Assembly: GCF_009865385.1 (NCBI RefSeq)
Contig: NZ_WWJT01000788.1
Span: 16,578 to 80,577, forward strand
DNA from: Streptomyces sp. SID486
GTDB lineage: Bacteria > Actinomycetota > Actinomycetes > Streptomycetales > Streptomycetaceae
Direction of reading: 5' to 3'
DNA length: 64,000 nt
Within the stretch, counting starts at the first letter, position 1. Each line of letters opens with the position of its first letter. The position numbers and the translations under genes are program-made. Below, in pieces: positions 40,201 to 48,022 of the stretch. The notes beneath the pieces are model-generated. The model worked only from the letters and a program-made list of their open reading frames with translations. It searched no databases and had not been told where the DNA came from.

Positions 40201-40566
40201 CCGGAGACTGGGCCGGCCGTGCGCGCCGAGCGCGAGCACGCGCCCGTCGGCGGTCCAACCGCACACCTCGGTGCGGCGGTTGCCCCAGTACGTCAGGCGC
40301 CGGGCGGGACCGCCGTCGAGCGGGGCGACGTGCACCTCGGGGGCGCCGTCCCGGGTGGAGGTCCATGCGAGGTGTCTGCCGTCCGGCGAGATCCGGGGCC
40401 GGCTCACCGGCATGTTGTCGGCGCTGACGCGCCAGGCCCGGCCGCCGTCGAGCGGCGCGAGCCACACGTCGTCCTCGGCGACGAACGTCACCAGGTCGCC
40501 GTGCAGATGGGGGTATCGGAGGTAGGCGGAGTCTTCCGTGGTTCCCGTCGAAGCACCCTGAGTCAC
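37297..40566 (-). CDS. Tricorn-type S41 peptidase
   Basis: A 1089-residue cytoplasmic protease related to archaeal tricorn, which degrades peptides released by the proteasome. Order: a beta-propeller part (about 15-330; WD-like ISPDGRHLAWTS, LPDG-type repeats), a second propeller (about 330-680), helical C1 domain with the catalytic His in LGTSHAY (near 761), a PDZ domain (about 775-880), and the core C2 domain with the nucleophile in DEFSGSDGD (Ser near 977) and DVRDNRGG. Streptomyces has a 20S proteasome, so a downstream peptide-recycling role is sensible. Confidence 0.93.
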   Translation of the reverse strand: MTQGASTGTTEDSAYLRYPHLHGDLVTFVAEDDVWLAPLDGGRAWRVSADNMPVSRPRISPDGRHLAWTSTRDGAPEVHVAPLDGGPARRLTYWGNRRTEVCGWTADGRVLALGAHGRPSLRHTWAHAVPLDGGPAETLPYGPVGAVALGPATVLLSVSMGREAAYWKRYRGGTAGKLWIDRAADGEEGAGEFVRLHEEIDGNIECPVWAGTAGAPVPAEPATWGRIAFLSDHEGAGALYSSLADGSDLRRHTPHDGFYARHAAGDGTRVVYSQAGELWLLDDLEGAAPRRLDIRLGGPRVDLRPQPVDAARWFGEASPDHTARGSAVCVRGGIHWVTHRSGPARALAATPGVRARLPRAFRAEGEEWAVWVTDAEGDDSLEFAPATGTVPGAPPRRLAAGQLGRVLELAMAPDGSRAAVAAHDGRLLMVERETGEVREVDRSDDGEVFGLTFSPDSAWLAWAHPGPRPLSQLRIAHTTDLSVIEATPLRFQDYAPAFTLDGRHLAFLSHRAFDPVYDEHVFDLAFVAGARPHLITLAATTPSPFGPQRHGRPFETPDKDETPDNEGTPATRIDPEGLADRIVPFPVEAGRYSTLRAAKDGVLWLRHPVHGILGTSRARPGDPGPHTELERYDLDRRRLEHLASDVGHFEVSGDGRRVLLWTEGRLRVVPADHRAGTDDDGDTGVTVDLARVRQTLDPAAEWRQMYDETGRLMRDHFWRPDLGGVDWAGVLDRYRPLLGRLATHSDLVDLLWEVHGELGTSHAYVTPAGGAGGTGHGLLGADISRHPDGSWRIDRILPAETSDPDARSPLAAPGVAVRPGDAIVAVAGHPVDPVTGPGPLLVGTAGHPVELTVSPAAGGEPRHTVVVPVADEEPLRYHAWVAGRRAHVHAASGGRLGYLHVPDMHAPGWAQIHRDLRVEVAREGLVVDVRDNRGGHTSQLVVEKLARRIIGWDLARGMRPTSYPLDAPRGPVVAVADEFSGSDGDIVNAAIRALGIGPVVGTRTWGGVIGIDSRYHLVDGTLVTQPKYAIWLEGQGWDVENHGVDPDVEVVQRPQDWARDRDAQLDAAIALALEALETSPAKTPPDMPA

Positions 40567-40637
40567 GCGGTCACTCTACGCAGCGGCCGGTACGCCCGCT
40601 GCCGGTTCGGGATCACCGGCTTCGGCGCGGGCCGGGA

Positions 40638-41192
40638 TCACTTGCCCGGCACGGGCCAGACGGTGCGGGTGACGGTGACCGTCACAGTGGGCCGCGGCTC
40701 TCCGGCCGGCGGCCGGTAGGTGGGCGGCCGGTAGGTCGGTAGCCGGTAGGTCGGCGGGCGGTAGGTCGGCCCCGGCCGGGCGGCGCAGTCGCCGAGGCCG
40801 TTCACGCGGAACACCTGTCTGCCGCCGACCTCGGCCTTCAGGTCACCGCGCACGCAGGCGCCGTCGACGGCCTTGGTCACCCGCCCGGTGACGACGATCT
40901 TCCGCCGGTCGTCCGTCTCGCCCCGGCAGTCGACGGTGACGACGGTGGTCTCGGCCGGCGAGGGCGAGCCGCCCCCGCCGCCGTCGCCCTGACCCCCGGT
41001 GCAGGTGAGCCAGTTGACGTCCACGTGCCGCCGTTCCAGCGCGGCGGTCGCGGTCCGGTCGGTGGTGTACGCGACGGTCGCGGACCCGAGACCGGCCGGC
41101 TGGCACGCCACCGCGGCACCGGCGGCCAGCACGACGAGTCCCACCGCGGCCACCGTCCGCGGCCCGCACCGTTTCCCTCTCCAAGCCCCCAT
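40638..41192 (-). CDS. Putative secreted lipoprotein with Pro/Tyr-rich repeats
   Basis: About 184 residues. N-terminal signal with hydrophobic core VAAVGLVVLAAGAAVAC, where AVAC could be a lipobox, so probably membrane-anchored by lipid at Cys30. The middle part (about 35-140) has four further cysteines. The C-terminal part contains four or five PTYRPP/PTYRLP repeats and then a Val/Thr strand. The function is unknown. The start at 41192 is a best guess, because the frame is open further upstream into repeat DNA. Confidence 0.6.
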   Translation of the reverse strand: MGAWRGKRCGPRTVAAVGLVVLAAGAAVACQPAGLGSATVAYTTDRTATAALERRHVDVNWLTCTGGQGDGGGGGSPSPAETTVVTVDCRGETDDRRKIVVTGRVTKAVDGACVRGDLKAEVGGRQVFRVNGLGDCAARPGPTYRPPTYRLPTYRPPTYRPPAGEPRPTVTVTVTRTVWPVPGK

Positions 41193-41311
41193 ACCGGGCA
41201 GAGTGCCACCGGCCCGAACGATACGGAAGACCGCATACGGCCACTCACCCGTACGGGCAGCGAGCCGAAAGGGCGGGGAACCGCGCGACCGGCCCCGACG
41301 ACCCCACACCG

Positions 41312-41464
41312 AAGGACGACAGGGCACCGACCGCCCCGCCCCCGAACGACGACAGGACGCCACCGCCCCGCCCTCCGACGACGACAGGACGCCACCGCCC
41401 TACCCCCGAACGACGACAGGGCACCGACCGCCCCGGTCCAACGACGACAGGACGCCACCGCGCC
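41312..41464. repeat. Five degenerate ~31-bp tandem repeats
   Basis: Units containing CGACGACAGG(A/G)C followed by (G)CCACCGCCCC or ACCGACCGCCCC start near 41314, 41346, 41378, 41409 and 41440. They lie between the lipoprotein gene and the VOC gene. No spacers, so not CRISPR. Purine-poor on the + strand. Confidence 0.7.
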
Positions 41465-41491
41465 GCCCCGGCCGAACCGGTGCGGCGCATG

Positions 41492-41884
41492 TCAGCCCCG
41501 CATCAGCAGCCACTCCTGAAGCTCGACCAGGTTCCCTTCGGGGTCCTTGAGATGGGCCACCCGCATACGCTCGGTCATGGCCGCCGGCCCGTGCAGCAGG
41601 ACGGCCCCCCGGGAGGCGATCTCCGCGCAGTAGGCGTCCAGGTCGTCGACGCGCAGGACGACCAGCGAGCGGTGACCGGTGGCGGTCTCGCCCAGCTCGT
41701 GCAGGATCTCGGCCATCATCGCGCGGTCCTGCAGCGCGATGCCGGCGGACCCGGCGTGCGGGCTGAACTTCTCGTACGGCCCGTCCGCCGCGCCGGACTG
41801 CGGCCGCAGGCCGAGGACATCGGCGTAGAAGCGGTAGCAGGCGGCGAAGTCGGTGACCAGGAGCCGGACCTGGGCGAGTTCCAC
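41492..41884 (-). CDS. VOC-family (glyoxalase/bleomycin resistance-like) protein
   Basis: A 130-residue metal-binding protein of two beta-alpha-beta-beta-beta modules: QVRLLVTDFAACYRFYADVLGL at the start and VAHLKDPEGNLVELQEWL at the end (with the usual terminal Glu ligand). The GTG at 41884 is preceded by GAAGGGA. The substrate is unknown. It lies 16 bp after the rsmE stop on the same strand, so it may be read with it. Confidence 0.87.
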   Translation of the reverse strand: MELAQVRLLVTDFAACYRFYADVLGLRPQSGAADGPYEKFSPHAGSAGIALQDRAMMAEILHELGETATGHRSLVVLRVDDLDAYCAEIASRGAVLLHGPAAMTERMRVAHLKDPEGNLVELQEWLLMRG

Positions 41885-41900
41885 GATGTCCCTTCGGGGG

Positions 41901-42653
41901 TCAGGACCAGCGGCCGGTGCGGCCCAGCAGCAGGGCCACGGCGGCGGTGCCGGCGGTGGATGTGCGCAACACGGTGGGGCCGAGCACACACGCCTTAGCG
42001 CCGGCCTCCTCGAACAGCGCCAGCTCGTCCCGCGCGACGCCCCCCTCCGGGCCGACGACCAGCACGATCTCGCCCTCGGCGGGCAGTTCGGCGGTGGCCA
42101 GCGGCACGCTCTCGTGCCCGAAGTCGGAGTGCAGCACGGCGGCGAAGTCGGCCGCGGCGAGAAGTGCGGCGACCTGCCTGGTGCTCGCCGCGTCCGCGAC
42201 CTCCGGGAAGCGCAGCCGGCGGGACTGCTTACCCGCCTCGCGCGCGGTGGCCCGCCACTTGGCGAGCGCCTTCAGCCCCCGGTCGCCCTTCCACTGGGTG
42301 ATGCAGCGGGCCGCCTGCCAGGGCACGACCGCGTCGACACCGGTCTCGGTCATGGTCTCCACGGCCAGCTCGCCGCGGTCGCCCTTGGGCAGCGCCTGGA
42401 CGACCGTGATCCGGGGGCTGGGCTCGGGTTCCACGGGGAACTCGAACGGCTCGACGACCATGTGGTCCTTGCCCGACACGCGGACGACGACCCCGGCGGC
42501 CCCGCGTCCCCTGCCGTCGGTGAGCACCACGTTCTCCCCGGGCTGCAACCGCCGTACGGAGACCGCGTGCCGTCCCTCGGGGCCCTCGACGTCGACGACC
42601 GAGCCGGGGCCCACGCCCTCCAGCGAGTCGACGACGAACACCGGCGCGGTCAT
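41901..42653 (-). CDS. rsmE: 16S rRNA (uracil(1498)-N(3))-methyltransferase
   Basis: A 250-residue SPOUT methyltransferase. N-terminal PUA-like domain (1-70), then the knot domain with LVVGPEGGVARDELALFEEAGA and LGPTVLRTSTAG, the SAM-binding trefoil motifs. The ATG overlaps the stop of the nitronate monooxygenase gene (ATGA). Confidence 0.95.
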   Translation of the reverse strand: MTAPVFVVDSLEGVGPGSVVDVEGPEGRHAVSVRRLQPGENVVLTDGRGRGAAGVVVRVSGKDHMVVEPFEFPVEPEPSPRITVVQALPKGDRGELAVETMTETGVDAVVPWQAARCITQWKGDRGLKALAKWRATAREAGKQSRRLRFPEVADAASTRQVAALLAAADFAAVLHSDFGHESVPLATAELPAEGEIVLVVGPEGGVARDELALFEEAGAKACVLGPTVLRTSTAGTAAVALLLGRTGRWS

Positions 42654-43771
42654 CGCGGACCACCCCCGGCCGACAACGCTGTCCTGGCGGCGGCGAGTTC
42701 GTCGGCCAGCACCTCCACCAGCCGCCCGGCGGGCAGCTCCCGGGCCAGCCGGTGGCCCTGCCCCGCCCACAGCGACATGCCCTGCGCGTCCCCCGCCCTG
42801 GCGGCGGCCTTGCGCAGCGGCGCGGTGAGGTGGTTGACCTCCGGGTAGGCGGCGGGGGCGTACGGGCCGTGCTCGCGCATGAAGCGGTTGACCAGGCCGC
42901 GGGCCGGGCGGCCGGAGAAGGCGCGGGTCAGCTCGGTGCGCACGAACAGGGGGTCGGTCAGCGCCCGCTTGTGCAGGGCGTCCGCGCCGGACTCGTGGGT
43001 GGCGAGGAAGGCGGTGCCCAGCTGGGCCGCGCTCGCCCCCGCGGCGAGGACGGCGGCGATCTGGCTGCCGCGCATGATGCCGCCGGCGGCGACGACCGGG
43101 ATGGCCACGGCCTCCCGGATCTGCGCGACCAGCGACAGCAGCCCGATGCCGGAGCCGTCGTTCTCCGGGAGGTCCCGGTGGGTGCCCTGGTGGCCGCCGG
43201 CCTCCACGCCCTGGGCGATCACCGCGTCCGCCCCGGCCCGCTCGACCGCGCGGGCCTCCTCCGCGGTGGTGGCGGTGACCAGGGTGAGGGTCCCGGCCCG
43301 GCGGAACCTGTCGAGCACCTCCCGGCCCGGCGTCCCGAAGTGGAAGGAGACGACCGGCACGGGGTTGTCGAGCAGGACGGCGAGCTTGGCGTCGTAACCG
43401 TCGTCCCCGCCGCTGTCCGGGTCGCCCAGCTCGGTCTCGTACCAGGCGGCCTCGCCGGCCAGCTGCTGCGCGTACACCTCGACGGCACCGGCGTCGGGGG
43501 GCGCGGCGGCGGGCGCCGCGGCGGAGCCGCTGCCCGCACCGGAGTGCTCGGGCTGCGGCATGAAGACGTTCACGCCGAAAGGACGGCTCGTGAGCCCCCT
43601 CAGCTGCTTGATCTCCTGGTACATCCCGTCGGCGGTCTTGAGTCCGGCGGCGAGGAACCCGAGGCCGCCGGCCTCGGAGACGGCGGCGGCGAGCTGCGGG
43701 ACGGAGACACCGCCCGCCATGGGGGCCTGCACGATCGGGTGAGGAAAGAGATCGGTCAGCGCGGAGGACAT
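42650..43771 (-). CDS. Nitronate monooxygenase (2-nitropropane dioxygenase family)
   Basis: A 373-residue FMN-dependent TIM-barrel enzyme that oxidises alkyl nitronates. QAPMAGGVSVPQLAAAVSEAGGLGFL is the standard N-terminus; the catalytic His lies in EAGGHQGTH, and PVVAAGGIMRGSQIAAVLAAGA is the FMN phosphate site. An Ala/Gly/Ser-rich insertion (about 76-95) after VNVFMPQPE is typical of the actinomycete form. Translationally coupled to rsmE. Confidence 0.92.
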   Translation of the reverse strand: MSSALTDLFPHPIVQAPMAGGVSVPQLAAAVSEAGGLGFLAAGLKTADGMYQEIKQLRGLTSRPFGVNVFMPQPEHSGAGSGSAAAPAAAPPDAGAVEVYAQQLAGEAAWYETELGDPDSGGDDGYDAKLAVLLDNPVPVVSFHFGTPGREVLDRFRRAGTLTLVTATTAEEARAVERAGADAVIAQGVEAGGHQGTHRDLPENDGSGIGLLSLVAQIREAVAIPVVAAGGIMRGSQIAAVLAAGASAAQLGTAFLATHESGADALHKRALTDPLFVRTELTRAFSGRPARGLVNRFMREHGPYAPAAYPEVNHLTAPLRKAAARAGDAQGMSLWAGQGHRLARELPAGRLVEVLADELAAARTALSAGGGPR

Positions 43772-43871
43772 GACGGCATGTTGTCACGTCCTCCGTACAA
43801 GTCCGAATCCGACCGCCTCCCGGCACAGGCCGCGGGTACGGAGGGCGCGAAAGCCCCCTCCGTGTCCCGGC

Positions 43872-45008
43872 TCAGCGTCCGTTGAAGGCGTCCTTCAGCC
43901 GCGAGAACAGGCCCTGCTGACCGGGCTGGAACTGGCCCTGGGGCCGCTCCTCGCCGCGCAGCTTCGCCAGCTCGCGCAGCAGGCGCTCCTGCTCCGGGTC
44001 CAGCTTGTTCGGGGTGATGACCTCGACGTGCACGATCAGGTCGCCCCGGCCGCCGCCGCGCAGATGCGTGACGCCCCGGCCGTGCAGCGGGATCGACTGC
44101 CCGGACTGGGTGCCGGGCCGGATGTCGACCTCCTCCATGCCGTCCAGCGTCTCCAGCGGCACCTTGGTGCCGAGGGCCGCGGCGGTCATCGGGATGGTGA
44201 CCGTGCAGTGCAGGTCGTCGCCGCGCCGCTGGAAGGTGGAGTGCGGCAGCTCGTGGATCTCGACGTACAGGTCACCGGCCGGACCGCCGCCGGGGCCGAC
44301 CTCGCCCTCGCCCGCGAGCTGGATCCGCGTGCCGTTGTCGACACCGGCCGGGATCTTCACGGTGAGCGTGCGCCGCGAGCGGACGCGGCCGTCGCCGGCG
44401 CACTCCGGGCACGGGGTCGGCACGACGGTGCCGAAGCCCTGGCACTGGGGGCAGGGCCGGGAGGTCATGACCTGGCCCAGGAAGGACCGGGTGACCTGCG
44501 ACACCTCGCCCCGGCCGCGGCACATGTCACACGTCTGGGCGGACGTGCCCGGAGCCGCGCCCTCGCCGTTGCAGGTGTTGCAGACGACGGCGGTGTCGAC
44601 CTGGATGTCCTTGGTCGTGCCGAAGGCCGCCTCGTCCAGCTCGACCTCGATACGGATCATGGCGTCCTGCCCGCGCCGGGTGCGCGAGCGCGGCCCGCGC
44701 TGCGACGCCGTGCCGAAGAACGCGTCCATGATGTCGGAGAAGTTGCCGAAGCCGCCGGCGCCGAAGCCGCCCGCGCCCGCGCCGCCCGACTGGGAGAGCG
44801 GGTCGCCGCCGAGGTCGTAGACCTGCTTCTTCTGCGGGTCCGACAGCACCTCGTAAGCGGCGTTGATCTCCTTGAACCGCTCCTGGGTCTTCGGATCGGG
44901 GTTGACGTCCGGGTGCAGCTCGCGCGCGAGCCGACGGAACGCCTTCTTGATCTCATCCTGCGACGCGTCGCGGCGCACGCCGAGAACGGCGTAGTAGTCC
45001 GTGGCCAC
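43872..45008 (-). CDS. dnaJ: Chaperone protein DnaJ (second copy type, linked to hrcA)
   Basis: A 378-residue Hsp40. J domain (1-70) with HPD at 32-34, a short Gly/Phe region (75-90), four CxxCxGxG zinc repeats (CNTCNGEG, CDMCRGRG, CPQCQGFG, CPECAGDG; about 143-215) and the C-terminal substrate-binding domains. It follows hrcA without a gap, so it is under HrcA/CIRCE control; in Streptomyces this copy is distinct from the dnaJ of the dnaK operon. Confidence 0.96.
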   Translation of the reverse strand: MATDYYAVLGVRRDASQDEIKKAFRRLARELHPDVNPDPKTQERFKEINAAYEVLSDPQKKQVYDLGGDPLSQSGGAGAGGFGAGGFGNFSDIMDAFFGTASQRGPRSRTRRGQDAMIRIEVELDEAAFGTTKDIQVDTAVVCNTCNGEGAAPGTSAQTCDMCRGRGEVSQVTRSFLGQVMTSRPCPQCQGFGTVVPTPCPECAGDGRVRSRRTLTVKIPAGVDNGTRIQLAGEGEVGPGGGPAGDLYVEIHELPHSTFQRRGDDLHCTVTIPMTAAALGTKVPLETLDGMEEVDIRPGTQSGQSIPLHGRGVTHLRGGGRGDLIVHVEVITPNKLDPEQERLLRELAKLRGEERPQGQFQPGQQGLFSRLKDAFNGR

Positions 45009-46025
45009 TTACGACTCCGCCAGGATCTGTCCGACGTACCGTGCCACTGCGCGTACCGCTCCCATCGTTCCCGGGTAGTCCATGCGGGTCGGTCCGACCA
45101 CGCCGAGCTTGGCAACCGCCTCGCCGCCCGAACCGTAGCCCACCGACACGACGGACGTGGAGTTGAGTCCCTCGTGGGCGTTCTCGTGGCCGATGCGCAC
45201 CATCACGCCCGGATCCTTCGCCTCGCCAAGGAGCTTGAGGAGCACCACGTGCTCCTCCAGGGCCTCCAGGACGGGCCGGATCGTGAGGGGAAAGTCATGT
45301 CCGAAGCGGGTGAGATTGGCGGTGCCGCCGATCATCAACCGCTCCTCGTTCTCCTCGACGAGTGTCTCCAGCAGGGTGGAGAGCACCGTCGAGACCGTAC
45401 CGCGGTCCTCCGGCTCGAAGGCGTCCGGCAGGTCCTCGACCAGCTTCGGCACGTCCGCGAACCGTCGGGCGGCGACCCGGCTGTTCAGCCGGGCCCGCAG
45501 GTCCGCCAGCGCGCTCTCGCCGAACGGCGCCGGGCAGTCGACCATCCGCTGCTCGACCCGGCCGGTGTCCGTGATCAGCACGAGCATCACGCGCGCGGGG
45601 GCGAGTGAGAGCAGTTCCACGTGCCGGACGGTGGACCGGGTCAGCGAGGGGTACTGCACGACGGCGACCTGCCGGGTCAGCTGCGCGAGCAGCCGCACCG
45701 TGCGGGCCACGACGTCGTCGAGGTCGACGGCGCCCTCCAGGAAGTTCTGGATCGCCCGCCGCTCGGGCGCGGTCATCGGCTTGACGCCCGCGAGCTTGTC
45801 CACGAACAGCCGGTAGCCCTTGTCGGTGGGGATCCGCCCGGCACTGGTGTGCGGCTGGGCGATGAACCCCTCGTCCTCCAGGGCCGCCATGTCGTTGCGG
45901 ACGGTGGCCGGGGAGACGCCGAGGTTGTGACGCTCGGTGAGCGCCTTGGAACCGACCGGCTCCTCGGTGCCCACGTAGTCCTGGACGATGGCGCGCAGCA
46001 CCTGAAGCCTGCGTTCACTCAGCAT
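45009..46025 (-). CDS. hrcA: Heat-inducible transcription repressor HrcA
   Basis: A 338-residue repressor of heat-shock genes that needs GroEL for activity. N-terminal winged helix (about 1-75; [28 protein letters not shown] and [18 protein letters not shown] are standard) and the GAF-like and dimer domains after it. The ATG at 46025 lies 50 bp from a CIRCE operator, so it is autoregulated. Confidence 0.97.
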   Translation of the reverse strand: MLSERRLQVLRAIVQDYVGTEEPVGSKALTERHNLGVSPATVRNDMAALEDEGFIAQPHTSAGRIPTDKGYRLFVDKLAGVKPMTAPERRAIQNFLEGAVDLDDVVARTVRLLAQLTRQVAVVQYPSLTRSTVRHVELLSLAPARVMLVLITDTGRVEQRMVDCPAPFGESALADLRARLNSRVAARRFADVPKLVEDLPDAFEPEDRGTVSTVLSTLLETLVEENEERLMIGGTANLTRFGHDFPLTIRPVLEALEEHVVLLKLLGEAKDPGVMVRIGHENAHEGLNSTSVVSVGYGSGGEAVAKLGVVGPTRMDYPGTMGAVRAVARYVGQILAES

Positions 46026-46074
46026 CCGCGCGCACCTCCAGCACGTCGTCCCCTCGTCCCATCGGGTCGTCCGC

Positions 46075-46101
46075 CTGGCACTCCTCGCACGCGAGTGCCA
46101 G
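46075..46101. promoter_or_regulatory. CIRCE operator (HrcA site)
   Basis: CTGGCACTC, 9 bases, GAGTGCCAG: exact 9-base inverted repeat with the canonical 9-base spacing of CIRCE (TTAGCACTC-N9-GAGTGCTAA). It lies 50 bp upstream of hrcA on the minus strand and 88 bp upstream of the MBL hydrolase gene on the plus strand. Confidence 0.95.
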
Positions 46102-46188
46102 CATTCCCCGGCCCAGTGTACGGCTGTCGGGTACACCATGGGCAAGGTCGGGGCCGCCGTACCGGGTCGTACCGCTAGCGTCGCCGGT

Positions 46189-46911
46189 ATGACGGTGACT
46201 TGGGAAGAGCTGGGGTGGGAACGGCTGGCCGCCGGGGTGGGGCGGTGCCGGCTGCCCGGCTGGGACTGCACCGCGGGCCTGGTGCTGGGCGCGGGGACGG
46301 CGCTGATGGTGGACGCCGGTTCGAGCGTGGCCGAGGGGGCGCGGCTGCGGGCGCGCGCGCAGGAACTGGCCGGCGGCCGTGTGACCCATCTCGCTCTGAC
46401 CCACCCCCACTTCGACCATGTCTTCGGGGCCTCCGCGTTCGCCGGCGCGGAGGTGTACGCGGGCGTGGGCGCGGACGCCGTGTTCGCCCGCGAGCGCGAG
46501 GAGCTGCGCAGGGACGCGGTCGGCAACGGGCTCCCCGAGGCGGACGCGGACGAGGCGGTGGACGCGCTGGTCGCACCCCGGCACCCGGTCTCCGGGGAGT
46601 GGACCCTCGACCTCGGCGGCGGCCGGCAGGCGCTGCTGGCCAACGTGGGTCCCGGCCACACCGCGTACGACCTCGCGGTCCTCGTCCCCGGCACCCCGGA
46701 GGTCGTCTTCTGCGGTGACCTGGTGGAGGAGTCCGGGGAGCCGCAGGCGGGCCCGGACGCGGTCCCCTCCCGGTGGCCGGACGCCCTCGACCGGCTGCTG
46801 GCGCTCGGCGGCGAGGACGCGCTGTACGTGCCGGGTCACGGAGCGGTGGTGGACGCGGCCTTCGTACGGCGTCAACGGGACACCCTGGCAGCGCGTTTCG
46901 GCGTGGTCTGA
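46189..46911 (+). CDS. MBL-fold metallo-hydrolase
   Basis: A 240-residue metallo-beta-lactamase-fold hydrolase. Zinc motif HPHFDH in [15 protein letters not shown] (near 70), [13 protein letters not shown] (His ligand), [10 protein letters not shown] (Asp) and VPGHGAVVD (His). The substrate is unknown; glyoxalase II-like or lactonase-like enzymes share this pattern. The ATG at 46189 starts [11 protein letters not shown]; an earlier in-frame ATG at 46138 adds non-conserved residues. Divergent from hrcA, with the CIRCE site between. Confidence 0.87.
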   Translation: MTVTWEELGWERLAAGVGRCRLPGWDCTAGLVLGAGTALMVDAGSSVAEGARLRARAQELAGGRVTHLALTHPHFDHVFGASAFAGAEVYAGVGADAVFAREREELRRDAVGNGLPEADADEAVDALVAPRHPVSGEWTLDLGGGRQALLANVGPGHTAYDLAVLVPGTPEVVFCGDLVEESGEPQAGPDAVPSRWPDALDRLLALGGEDALYVPGHGAVVDAAFVRRQRDTLAARFGVV

Positions 46912-46940
46912 GCGGCTGAGCGGCTGAGCGGCTCAGCGGC
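46908..46940. repeat. 8-bp tandem repeat at the end of the MBL hydrolase gene
   Basis: The unit CTGAGCGG occurs four times in a row, starting at the gene's TGA stop, with one base change in the last copy; two more copies follow at a distance up to 46995. Probably slippage-derived. Confidence 0.65.
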
Positions 46941-47109
46941 TACCGGACCGCCGCGGCCCGGTGGCATGGTCTGAGCGGCTCGGGCTGAGCGGTTGGCGGA
47001 CCGCCGCGGCCCTGGGCGGCTGCCGGGCCGGCGTGAGGTGAGCCGCTCCCGCCGGCCGGTTCCGGCGTGTCGCGCACACCGCCGTGCGGCTTTGCCTATC
47101 GTCATCCGA

Positions 47110-47919
47110 ATGCGCCAGTACTCCGCCGACCTCACGCCCCCCTGGAAGAAGCCGAAGCCCGTGCCCGAGGTGGCGGCCGAGCCCGGCCTGGTGGTGGAGG
47201 AGCCCGGCACCGGGTTCTGCGGCGCGGTGATCCGCTGCGAAGCCGGCACGGTGACCCTGGAGGACCGCTTCGGCAAGCACCGGGTGTTCCCGCTGGAGCC
47301 GCGCGGCTTCCTGCTGGAGGGCAGACCGGTGACGCTGGTGCGGCCGACGTCCGCCCCCGCCGGGCCCAGCCGTACGGCGTCCGGTTCGGTCGCCGTCCCC
47401 GGCGCACGCGCGCGCGTGGCCCGCGCCGGCCGCATCTACGTGGAGGGCCGGCACGACGCCGAACTCGTCGAGAAGGTGTGGGGGGACGACCTGCGCATCG
47501 AAGGCGTGGTCGTGGAGTACCTGGGGGGCGTGGACGACCTGCCGGCGATCGTCGAGGAGTTCGCGCCGGGTCCGGACGCCCGCCTGGGCGTCCTCGTGGA
47601 CCACCTGGTCCCCGGCACGAAGGAATGGCGGATCGCGCAGTCGGTGACCAGCGACCACGCCCTGGTCGTCGGCCACCCGTACATCGACATCTGGGAGGCC
47701 GTGAAGCCGTCCGCCCTGGGTATCCGAGCGTGGCCCACCGTCCCGCGCGGCCAGGACTGGAAGACGGGCGTGTGCCGGGCCCTGGGCTGGCCGGAGAACA
47801 CCGGCGCGGTGTGGCAGGCGATCCTGCAGCGGGTGGGCTCATACAGGGATCTCGAGCCGGAGCTGCTGGGCCGGGTGGAGGAACTGATCGACTTCGTCAC
47901 GTCGCCCGCGGAGGCGTAG
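47110..47919 (+). CDS. DUF3097 family protein
   Basis: A 269-residue cytoplasmic protein found in actinobacteria. N-terminus MRQYSADLTPPWKKPKPVPEV is highly typical. The middle part (GRIYVEGRHDAELVEKVWGDDLR, then GVVVEYLGGVDDLPAIVEEF and LGVLVDHLVPGTKEWRIA) has the layout of a Toprim-like acidic centre (Glu, then Asp-x-His). The function is unknown; a nucleic-acid-related role is suggested by the Toprim resemblance only. Confidence 0.92.
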   Translation: MRQYSADLTPPWKKPKPVPEVAAEPGLVVEEPGTGFCGAVIRCEAGTVTLEDRFGKHRVFPLEPRGFLLEGRPVTLVRPTSAPAGPSRTASGSVAVPGARARVARAGRIYVEGRHDAELVEKVWGDDLRIEGVVVEYLGGVDDLPAIVEEFAPGPDARLGVLVDHLVPGTKEWRIAQSVTSDHALVVGHPYIDIWEAVKPSALGIRAWPTVPRGQDWKTGVCRALGWPENTGAVWQAILQRVGSYRDLEPELLGRVEELIDFVTSPAEA

Positions 47920-47939
47920 ACGGGACGCACGCCGGCCGC

Positions 47940-48022
47940 CCCGGCGCCGGGCGCGGGCCGGGGCGGGGCGGGGTCAGGCGTAGGGCGGGGTCAGGCGCAG
48001 GGCGGGCCGGGGCGGGGTGGGG
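47940..48022. repeat. GC-rich direct repeats after hemW
   Basis: The segment GGGCGGGGTCAGGCG occurs twice, followed by a variant GGGCGGGGTGGGGTCAG near the hemW stop. The unit length is about 17 bp. It lies between two convergent genes and may include their terminators. Confidence 0.5.

Noticed and set aside
37441..40719. A 1092-codon plus-strand open frame opposite the tricorn gene
   Set aside because: Same shadow effect; no motif in the translation, whereas the minus strand has the full tricorn architecture.
41312..41464. Five ~31-bp repeats as a CRISPR array
   Set aside because: Units abut each other and differ by scattered changes; there are no spacers and no cas genes.
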